From positions 1-24,333 of the forward strand of contig JAFRRE010000083.1 of the NCBI GenBank assembly GCA_017428285.1: a DNA stretch of 24,333 nt, written 5' to 3'. A program made the position numbers and the translations under genes. Shown piece after piece: positions 16,382 through 22,694 of this stretch (the first letter of the stretch is position 1; each line of letters begins with the position of its first letter). The DNA is from Bacteroidales bacterium. GTDB lineage: Bacteria > Bacteroidota > Bacteroidia > Bacteroidales > F082. The notes beneath the pieces were generated by a model. It made no database searches, was not told the DNA's origin, and saw only the letters and a list, made by a program, of their open reading frames with translations.

Positions 16382-17125
16382 ATGACATACGGCATCTGCA
16401 ACCTTACCGCCATCGCGCTGCGCAAAGAAGCCCGACATGCTTCGGAGATGGTGAGCCAACTACTTTACAATGAAACTTATACGGTTTTGGACAGAACCAA
16501 AGATTGGGTGCTGATACAGACCGAGGATGGCCCTTCGACAGGCTCAGGGGCCTATCCTTACCAAGGCTGGATACAGACAAAGCAGTTTTGCGAGCTTGGC
16601 GAAGCGGAGTTCAACACCTTGAAGAGCAAGACTCCTTATCTTATTAATAAGCCCGTCGTGAATTACAACGGTCTGTTCCTGACCATGGGCACGCCGCTTT
16701 ACGAACCACATCCCGACGCCGAATTGATGCCTTCCGAATTTCATCCCGACCTCTTTGTCGACTACGCCAAACGACTGCTTGGCGCACCTTACCTATGGGG
16801 CGGCCGCATGGCAATGGGGCTCGACTGCTCGGGATTGACCAAGGTATGCGCCCGTTTAGCGGGTCTTGTCCTGCCCCGCGATGCCTCTCAACAGGTGAAG
16901 TGCGGCAACTTGGTGTATTTCCTTCAAGAGACACAACCTGGCGACTTGGCCTTCTTCGGTGATGAGGACGGCATCATCACCCATGTAGGCATCATCATGG
17001 GCAACGAACAGATCATCCACTGCTCGGGGCAAGTCCGCATCGACTACTTGGACCAGACTGGTATATTTAACAAGGAAAAGAGTGAACACACGCATCGTTT
17101 GCAAGTTATTAAACGGATGAAATGA
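16382..17125 (+). CDS. NlpC/P60 peptidoglycan endopeptidase with SH3-like domain
   Basis: 247 residues. It resembles bacterial dipeptidyl-peptidase VI/NlpC-P60 enzymes that cut gamma-D-Glu-diamino acid bonds in peptidoglycan fragments. Residues about 5-75 form an SH3-like domain (VSQLLYNETYTVLDRTKDWVL). The catalytic domain (about 125-245) has LLGAPYLWGGRMAMGLDCSG (nucleophile Cys about 153), THVGIIMG (His) and IIHCSG (third polar residue His). No signal peptide is seen, so it may act on imported muropeptides. Residues 50-56 (GPSTGSG) come from a dispersed 19-bp repeat inserted in frame, lengthening an SH3 loop. The core catalytic residues are intact. Confidence 0.9.
   Translation: MTYGICNLTAIALRKEARHASEMVSQLLYNETYTVLDRTKDWVLIQTEDGPSTGSGAYPYQGWIQTKQFCELGEAEFNTLKSKTPYLINKPVVNYNGLFLTMGTPLYEPHPDAELMPSEFHPDLFVDYAKRLLGAPYLWGGRMAMGLDCSGLTKVCARLAGLVLPRDASQQVKCGNLVYFLQETQPGDLAFFGDEDGIITHVGIIMGNEQIIHCSGQVRIDYLDQTGIFNKEKSEHTHRLQVIKRMK
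16531..16549 (+). repeat. Dispersed 19-mer repeat inside the NlpC/P60 coding sequence
   Basis: CCCTTCGACAGGCTCAGGG here is identical to both arms of the inverted repeat at 3351-3415. Read in the gene frame it codes P-S-T-G-S-G. Only one arm is present. Confidence 0.92.
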
Positions 17126-17168
17126 TTGCGAAAAATCTCGCAACGAAGTTTTTCGCAACTAAATTTAC

Positions 17169-17176
17169 TATATTTG
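17169..17176 (+). promoter_or_regulatory. -7 element for pruA
   Basis: TATATTTG matches TAnnTTTG, 54 nt before the pruA ATG and just after the NlpC/P60 stop. A T-run (17149-17153) sits near the -33 position but lacks a clean TTTG. Confidence 0.55.
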
Positions 17177-17230
17177 CACCCGCAAATTTAAATTTTGAAT
17201 CTTAAATCTTTAAATCTTAAATACAACGTA

Positions 17231-18862
17231 ATGAACAACGCACTTATCACATTTGCGAAGCCGGACAACGAGCCTGTAAAAAGCTACAAGCCAGGCAGTC
17301 CGGAGAGAATCGAACTCCAGAAGGAACTCGAAAGACAATCCAACGAAATCGTTGAAATCCCCGCCATCATCAACGGACAGGAAGTCCGCACGGGTGACAT
17401 GGGCGAGGTGGTGATGCCTCATGACCACAAGCATGTCATCGCACGCTACCACAAGGTAGGCGAAAAGGAAGTCCGCATGGCCATCGACGCCGCCCAGGCC
17501 GCCAAGAACGACTGGGAGAACACGCCTTGGGATGAGCGCGCCGCCATCATGGCACGCATCGCCGAGATGCTGGCCACCAAGTACCGCGCCCGCATCAACG
17601 CCGCCACTATGCTCGGCCAGTCGAAGAACTGCTTCCAAGCCGAAATCGACAGTGCCTGCGAGACCATCGACTTCTTCCGCTACAACAACCACTACGCCAG
17701 CAAGCTCTATGCCGAGCAGCCCGCTTCGGCCAACGACCAGCTGAACCGTACCGAATACCGCCCGCTGGAAGGCTTCGTGTTCGCCATCACGCCTTTCAAC
17801 TTCACCTCCATCGCCTCCAACCTGAACATGACCCCCGCCTTGATGGGTAACACCACCATCTGGAAGCCCTCGACGACCGCATTGCTGTCGAACTATACCG
17901 ACATGCGCATCTTCATGGAAGCCGGCCTTCCGAACGGCGTCGTCAACTTCCTGCCCGGCAAAGGTAGCCTGATTAGCGGCGTGGCCCTGAAGGACAAGAA
18001 CTTCAACGCCATCCACTTCACCGGCAGCACCGCCACCTTCAAGAGCTTGTGGAAGACCACCGGCCAGAACCTCGACCTCTACAAGTCGTATCCTCGTCTC
18101 ATCGGTGAGACCGGCGGCAAGGACTTCATCTTCGTCCACAACAGCGCCGACCCGCAAGAAGTGGCCGTCGCCATCGTCCGCGGTGCCTTCGAATACCAAG
18201 GCCAAAAGTGCTCAGCCGCCTCGCGCGCTTACATCCCCGCCTCCATGTGGAATGATGTGAAGAACCGCGTCGGCGACATGATGAGCACCATCAAGATGGG
18301 TGACGTGAAAGACTTCACCAACTACGTGAACGCCGTCATCGACGAGGCTTCGTTCGACAACTGCAAGGGCTACATCGACCGTGCCAAAGCCAGCAAGGAC
18401 GCCGAGATCGTTTTCGGCGGCAACTGCGACAAGAGCGTCGGTTACTTCGTGGAGCCCACCGTCATCCTCGCCAAAGTGCCGAACTACGAGAGCATGGTGG
18501 AAGAGATCTTCGGACCCATCATCACCATCTATGTCTACGACGACAACAAGTTCGAGGAGATGTTGGATGTGTGCGACCAGAGCTCACCTTACGCCCTCAC
18601 CGGTGCCTTCTTCGGCAACTGCATGAAGGCCCAGAAGATCGCCAACGACAAGCTGCGCCACGCAGCCGGCAACTACTATGTGAACGACAAGCCCACGGGA
18701 GCCGTGGTCGGAATGCAGCCCTTCGGCGGTGCCCGCGCCAGCGGCACCAACGACAAGGCTGGCGGTCTGTGGAACCTCATCCGCTGGACCAGCCCGCGCG
18801 CCATCAAGAACACCTTTGTTCCTGCTGCCGCCTACGGGTATCCGTTCTTGGCACAAGATTAA
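17231..18862 (+). CDS. pruA: L-glutamate gamma-semialdehyde (1-pyrroline-5-carboxylate) dehydrogenase
   Basis: 543 residues from the ATG at 17231; a possible TTG start 36 nt upstream is unlikely. It oxidises glutamate semialdehyde to glutamate with NAD+, ending proline and arginine/ornithine breakdown. Aldehyde dehydrogenase features in order: Rossmann region with ITPFNFTSIASNLNMTPALMGN and IWKPSTTA (about 196-225), GSTATF (about 268), catalytic Glu in LIGETGGKDF (about 296), nucleophile Cys in YQGQKCSAASR (about 330), EIFGPIITIY (about 430) and the closing PFGGARASGTNDKAGG. The length and the KCSAASR motif suit the long P5CDH group. No proline dehydrogenase is adjacent. Codon use is more GC-rich than in its neighbours, as in highly expressed genes. 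Confidence 0.95.
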   Translation: MNNALITFAKPDNEPVKSYKPGSPERIELQKELERQSNEIVEIPAIINGQEVRTGDMGEVVMPHDHKHVIARYHKVGEKEVRMAIDAAQAAKNDWENTPWDERAAIMARIAEMLATKYRARINAATMLGQSKNCFQAEIDSACETIDFFRYNNHYASKLYAEQPASANDQLNRTEYRPLEGFVFAITPFNFTSIASNLNMTPALMGNTTIWKPSTTALLSNYTDMRIFMEAGLPNGVVNFLPGKGSLISGVALKDKNFNAIHFTGSTATFKSLWKTTGQNLDLYKSYPRLIGETGGKDFIFVHNSADPQEVAVAIVRGAFEYQGQKCSAASRAYIPASMWNDVKNRVGDMMSTIKMGDVKDFTNYVNAVIDEASFDNCKGYIDRAKASKDAEIVFGGNCDKSVGYFVEPTVILAKVPNYESMVEEIFGPIITIYVYDDNKFEEMLDVCDQSSPYALTGAFFGNCMKAQKIANDKLRHAAGNYYVNDKPTGAVVGMQPFGGARASGTNDKAGGLWNLIRWTSPRAIKNTFVPAAAYGYPFLAQD

Positions 18863-18872
18863 TCGTTTGTCG

Positions 18873-18900
18873 GTAGAGACGTGGCGCACCGCGTCTCTAC
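18873..18900. repeat. Short inverted repeat after pruA
   Basis: GTAGAGACG (18873-18881) and CGTCTCTAC (18892-18900) are perfect inverted arms with a 10-bp GC-rich loop. It looks like a dispersed small palindrome; it lacks a T tract, so the terminator is more likely the next hairpin. Confidence 0.7.
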
Positions 18901-18918
18901 AGCGACAAAACACCAAAA

Positions 18919-18950
18919 AAAATCCGTCAACATTGTTTGGCGGATTTTTT
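18919..18950 (+). terminator. Intrinsic terminator of pruA
   Basis: AAATCCGTCAA pairs with TTGGCGGATTT (one G-U pair) around a short loop, and the 3' side ends in TTTTTT. It is A-rich on the 5' side, so it may work in both directions. Confidence 0.75.
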
Positions 18951-18989
18951 GCTTTCAGGCATGGCCGACAAGATTTTCCGAGCAACCCA

Positions 18990-19020
18990 TTTGTAGTTTG
19001 CGAGATATTGTATACCTTTG
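18990..19020 (+). promoter_or_regulatory. Consensus promoter of the toxin-antitoxin pair
   Basis: TTTG (18990-18993), exactly 19 nt, then TACCTTTG (19013-19020). This is the best promoter match in the window, 25 nt before the antitoxin ATG. Confidence 0.8.
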
Positions 19021-19045
19021 CGGCATAATTACAAAACAAAGCACC

Positions 19046-19576
19046 ATGACGACCATTGAACTTAGGGCATCCATTGCAACCGACCTCGAACAAATGAGTT
19101 TGGAAATGCTTGAAAATGTGTCACGTTATGTGATGCAGTTGCGTCTCCATCCGCGTACAGTCCATGTTGAGGAAGAATATCTTACACCTTACACCGTTGA
19201 AGAACTTTTGGAAAGGGCAGAAAAAGGGAGGAGAGAGATTGCACAAGGAAACTATGTGACAAGCGAAGAAGTGTTTCGTGACTTGGTTGAGGAATTTGGA
19301 CTTGACCCCGATGACATGAAGGAGATTGAGAAGCAAGTCGAAGAAGCCGAACCTCTTAACGCCCAGACCGTATGGGAGTCATTTGCCATCCCGATGCACA
19401 AAACAGACTATGTCAGGCAGTTGTTTATGTCCAAACCGAATATGGTCGTAGTAGCAGCGCAAAATTCATCAAGGAAGTCTATCGGTCAGAAAGACTTATC
19501 GCAAAATTCCCATATCTTGGTCCTGCCGAGCCTTTTCTCGCCGACGCTCCCGTGTTGTACAGAAGCATCGTTGTGA
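19046..19576 (+). CDS. Type II antitoxin, read through into the toxin gene
   Basis: The ATG at 19046 follows a consensus promoter. The first 109 residues look like a complete antitoxin: a helical N-terminus (TTIELRASIATDLEQMSLEML), then an acidic helical C-part (TPYTVEELLERAEKGRREI, EVFRDLVEEFGLDPDDMKEI) of the kind that wraps a RelE/ParE toxin. The frame does not stop there: codon 110 is TGG (19373-19375) and the frame runs 67 further codons, out of phase, through the toxin gene. That tail (WESFAIPMHKTDY...) has no family look. If base 19375 were A, the codon would be TGA and form the usual ATGA overlap with the toxin start. A longer upstream start at 18881 is rejected, since it crosses the terminator and promoter. 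Confidence 0.8.
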   Translation: MTTIELRASIATDLEQMSLEMLENVSRYVMQLRLHPRTVHVEEEYLTPYTVEELLERAEKGRREIAQGNYVTSEEVFRDLVEEFGLDPDDMKEIEKQVEEAEPLNAQTVWESFAIPMHKTDYVRQLFMSKPNMVVVAAQNSSRKSIGQKDLSQNSHILVLPSLFSPTLPCCTEASL

Positions 19577-19683
19577 ACCGCTTGAACAAGATTGTCTATT
19601 GGATTAACGACGATGTGATTGAAATCGTAGACTTCTGGGACACCCGCCGCGAGCCGAAGAAACAAGCCGAACAAGTGGAATGA
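19372..19683 (+). CDS. RelE/ParE-family toxin
   Basis: 103 residues, full family length. The pattern is an initial strand with HPDAQNRLCQAVVYV, then two helices (SSSAKFIKEVYRSERLIAKFPYLGPAE), followed by the beta-sheet core VLYRSIVVNRLNKIVYWIND and DDVIEIVDFWDTRREP, which carries the basic/aromatic residues typical of the RelE/ParE fold. RelE members cut mRNA on the ribosome; ParE members poison gyrase. The sequence alone does not say which applies. It starts inside the antitoxin frame, overlapping it by 205 nt because the antitoxin lacks a stop. The toxin itself looks intact. Confidence 0.85.
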   Translation: MGVICHPDAQNRLCQAVVYVQTEYGRSSSAKFIKEVYRSERLIAKFPYLGPAEPFLADAPVLYRSIVVNRLNKIVYWINDDVIEIVDFWDTRREPKKQAEQVE

Positions 19684-19938
19684 CAACAAACCAACATTAT
19701 AAAAACAAACTAAAAGAACAACAAAACAGAAAAAGACTACAACATAACATAATCATACACTGAGCTTTACGCTCTTGTTCCTCACGCTGAAAAATCTGGA
19801 AAATTTCTCATAACAGGAATAAGTTAGCGAAGGGTTCATGCCAAATGGCGTGAACCGTTTTCTGCTTATACGTTATAAGGGTTTTCCAGAGCCTTCAGGG
19901 TGGTATAAGCAACACGAAAACGGATTCACGCCTTTATT
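19684..19938. other. Intergenic region with hairpins
   Basis: 255 bp without a gene. The first 80 bp are A-rich and G-poor. GGTTCATGCC (19833-19842) pairs with GGCGTGAACC (19847-19856) around AAAT and is followed by GTTTTC, so it may act as a terminator. CTTATA-CGT-TATAAG (19865-19879) is a small palindrome, and TATAAG recurs at about 19913 before the HTH gene, so it could be an operator. No clear TAnnTTTG promoter is seen. Confidence 0.5.
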
Positions 19939-20160
19939 ATGAACGAAGCACCACATACCGGAAACCTCATCAAGGCCGAACTTGCCCGACAGCAGCGGAG
20001 CATCGCCTGGCTCGCCCAGCAGATGGGCTGCTCAAGACAGAACCTTTGCCGGCAACTCGGGCACAACTACCTCGGCACCGACCAGCTTCTGAAGATTAGC
20101 CTCATCCTCCACCGCGATTTCTTCCACAACTTCACCGAATACATTGACAATCAGTTTTGA
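19939..20160 (+). CDS. Small helix-turn-helix DNA-binding protein
   Basis: 73 residues. A single HTH of the XRE type spans about 17-45 (QRSIAWLAQQMGCSRQNLCRQLG), followed by helices TDQLLKISLILHRDFFHNF. Very similar short stand-alone HTH proteins are common in Bacteroidota genomes, but their targets are not known to me. There is no partner toxin or phage integrase next to it. A 42-bp perfect palindrome begins 20 bp after its stop and could be its operator or a cruciform terminator (inference). Confidence 0.8.
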   Translation: MNEAPHTGNLIKAELARQQRSIAWLAQQMGCSRQNLCRQLGHNYLGTDQLLKISLILHRDFFHNFTEYIDNQF

Positions 20161-20179
20161 TATGCAAAAATACGAAATA

Positions 20180-20221
20180 TTAATGTTATATTATATACAT
20201 ATGTATATAATATAACATTAA
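20180..20221. repeat. 42-bp perfect AT-rich palindrome
   Basis: The 21-bp halves are exact complements centred between 20200 and 20201 on ACATATGT, with no spacer. Apart from two G-C pairs per arm the sequence is A/T. It can extrude as a cruciform or fold as an RNA hairpin, and lies just after the HTH gene. Confidence 0.95.
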
Positions 20222-20524
20222 AAGTTGTAATTTAAATTTTATCTAAATAATTTGTACGTCAATCATTGGTTGACGTTTCGACAATCACTTTTTTACATAA
20301 TGTCAACCTATTCGTAACGCCACAATTGTTTGGTTTTCAAGCCTATCCTTATCTTTGCTTCGTTAAAACATCCGTTAATTAGGTTACATTTAGGGTTGTG
20401 TTAAACAATTGATGGACAATTGGTTACAAACAATGAATGTGACTAAAGGGGCGAAGCTGTGTAGAGACCTATTGTTTTTTCCACGCATAATCCGAAGAAC
20501 TATGGGAAGGGAACAGCGTTTTCG
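20222..20524. other. Non-coding AT-rich stretch ending in a repeat copy
   Basis: No ORF in either the standard code or TGA=Gly. ACGTCAA (20256-20262) and TTGACGT (20270-20276) form a 7-bp inverted repeat that could be a regulator site. From about 20470 to 20511 lies a copy of a repeat that also occurs at 24011-24048 and 24098-24147 (core: T-run, CACGCA, GAACTATGGGAA). The Bacteroidota sequence appears to end at about 20511-20527, where the recoded ORF begins. Confidence 0.6.
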
Positions 20525-20527
20525 TAA

Positions 20528-22618
20528 ATTCCAGACAACACCGTGTTTGTGGCCCTAAGCTGAGACCAAACCATCAACTGAACCAAGACATTCCAGGTAA
20601 GTCCTGTCGTTCCAGACAAAACCACTGCAGCCAAGGCAAGCTGAAACGTCATCGCCACAGAATACCAAATCCGAAGCGGCGACCAACTCCTCAGCTGAAG
20701 GATTGCTGCATTGAGTGGAAGAACCATCACCATCAACCCTGTATCCCAAAATTCAGGACAATACTGCTACTCTACCGATTGAAAGAATCTTATCTGTAAT
20801 AAGGATTTAAGCTGAGCTATTACAAATATTTTTGAATCAAACTCACGAAAAAATTACTTCAAAAAAATAATCATCAATAATTTTACAGGTACAATTATGA
20901 CTTGAAACAATGGTCAATTATGTTACAAAAATGGTGACATGATAGAATGTAAAATAAATTCTGGAGTATTCCTAACTGGTTGAAGTCTAGCATGATACAT
21001 AACAGGATGACAAATATCGCAATTCATCACATGAGGAAGATTGGTGTGATTCCTTACTGGATGAAGTATAGAAAACTTCCGTACAGAAACACAAATAAAA
21101 GAAATAATTAATGCATTAATTACTGCAGCTCTTGAAGGAATAGATAGGCCTGAAGACAGCACAATAACTATCTATCAATGATCAGACCCTAAATGATCAT
21201 TTACACTTAATCAGTCGACAGGTGTTGACATCCACTTAGATGCTGGATGATCTGGTTGAACTACAATCAATTGAGAAGACTGACAACGATGTTCTTATAG
21301 TTGTGATGAAAAAAATGATAAAGATGAATGTATAAGATGACATGTTGAATGTAACGAATCAGCACCAAGCTGCGAAGGTCAATGTACTGGAGGATGAGAT
21401 TGAATTCCAGTGACACACTACATCGGAGGTAGGGTTTGTAGATATATGACGAAAGCAGCTGTTGAAAATATGAAAAGTATTTTAGATTTTGAACCACGAG
21501 ACATAGAATGATCATGAGAAATCCGATGTATGTTTAACGATGAGACTTGAGGATGAATCTCCATAGCAAGCGATCCAACTCCAGAAGTGGACTGATACTG
21601 TGTATACGTTGGCGAAAACACCATCAGATGTGATGCCGAATGAGGAGGTTGAAATAGTAACAAAGTTCAAGTCATAAATATCTACTCATGATGAAACAAC
21701 TTCACATGAGAAACTATTAATATCTACAGCTGAGGAGATACTCTTCGGGCATGAGATGCCTCATCAGTTATTTATCCACAAAAAACTACAACAAATGTTG
21801 CAATCTGAACGGTACAATCGAATAACTATAAATTAAATGTAGCTGGAAGCTGACGAATACAAGAAAACTTAAAACTTGGTACATACTTATATTTCGAATG
21901 AAGACCAATCACACGTAACGTCTTCAACTTTAAACAAAGTGCAGTTGCACAAAAGTCATCACCTGTAATTGAATACTACAACGACCTATTAATACGTCCA
22001 CTAAATATTGTCACGGATTTTCGTACAAACAACTATATCACGCTATGAAAAAGCGGAAATGTCTGAATCGGTTGAGAGTATAGCACTTGAAACATAAAAC
22101 TATCAGTATACTGAAAAGAAAGGATATATTCTGTATATAGTGGAGTTAAGGGGTATGTAGATATTTATAACGACAATCAAGACACATATATAATAAGTAA
22201 TCGAAGTAGATTAATACTTGGTCTTACATGAGATTCTAATGTGGTTTGAGTTCCACTTCCAAATTCGTATATAACGCTAAACAAAAATGTTATCTGATTG
22301 AAAAAGGACAATGTTACGCCATCTACACGAAATCCAAGCACACAGGCTTGATACTATGCTCCATGAGTTCAAGTATGAGGAGCTATACAAATTGGAAGTG
22401 AATATGAAGTATCAAACAAGGCACAAGAATATAACAAGTATAAATGTAGAGAAGAAATTGAATGAACCATAGCATATCGATCATGACAATTTTATTGATG
22501 TGCAAAGACTATTTGAAATAATAATACAACATCATATAAATGGAGAGTATTCGACACATCTTCACTTGCAAATTGAGATGCCATTCCTGCACCAGCAGAT
22601 TCAACTGCAAATTATTAA
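20528..22618 (+). CDS. 5'-truncated tail-fibre/adhesin-like gene in genetic code 25 (TGA = Gly)
   Basis: One frame is free of TAA and TAG for 696 codons (20528-22615), stops at TAA 22616-22618, and holds about 53 TGA. With TGA as Gly it reads as a coherent protein. Codons about 7-21 give VALSGDQTINGTKTF, a phage tail-fibre repeat. LTGGSLAGYITGGQISQFIT and similar Gly-rich turns follow. A Cys-rich part (CSYSCDE, CNESAPSCEGQCTGGG) comes next. Around 423 and 511 are NVAIGT...YKLNVAGSG and NVGIGGEYSTGNIKLSVYG, which match fibre/chaperone-type repeats. At 640-664 lies C...EGTIAYRSGQFYGC, then KWRVFD. About 34 GGN codons also code Gly, giving a total near 12.5%. If TGA were Trp, Trp would be near 8%, and these motifs would break. 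No start codon of the real gene is present. Function is probably attachment, in a phage or on a cell surface. The donor code is that of Absconditabacteria/Gracilibacteria or their phages. It cannot be translated in a standard-code host. Confidence 0.9.
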
Positions 22619-22694
22619 ATTTCTATTGAAATATGCAAATAAATTATTAAAATCAAAAAAGTCAAAATATAAATAAAAAAAGGAGGAACTAAAA
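22619..22694 (+). promoter_or_regulatory. AT-rich junction and strong Shine-Dalgarno before the T9SS gene
   Basis: 76 bp of about 85% A/T between the recoded ORF and the next gene. AGGAGG (22681-22686) sits 8 nt before the ATG, a near-ideal Shine-Dalgarno site. Most other genes in the window lack one. The junction between foreign and Bacteroidota DNA is somewhere here; no repeat or target duplication is visible to fix it. Confidence 0.6.

Noticed and set aside
17210..18205. 331-residue minus-strand ORF opposite pruA
   Set aside because: It is a GC-rich antisense shadow of a clear dehydrogenase gene; the Val/Gly/Asp-rich composition is typical of such shadows.
18881..19045. Upstream start for the antitoxin
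   Set aside because: It would cover the pruA terminator and the consensus promoter at 18990-19020, and the extra residues look non-coding.
20500..21663. Small minus-strand ORFs of 64-82 residues across the recoded region
   Set aside because: They are antisense shadows of the TGA=Gly frame, lack recognisable motifs and have no promoters or RBS.
20528..22618. TGA read as tryptophan (code 4) in the recoded ORF
   Set aside because: It would give about 54 Trp in 696 residues and would place Trp in turn positions of tail-fibre and VGIG-type motifs; the one TGG falls where a Trp is natural (KWRVFD).
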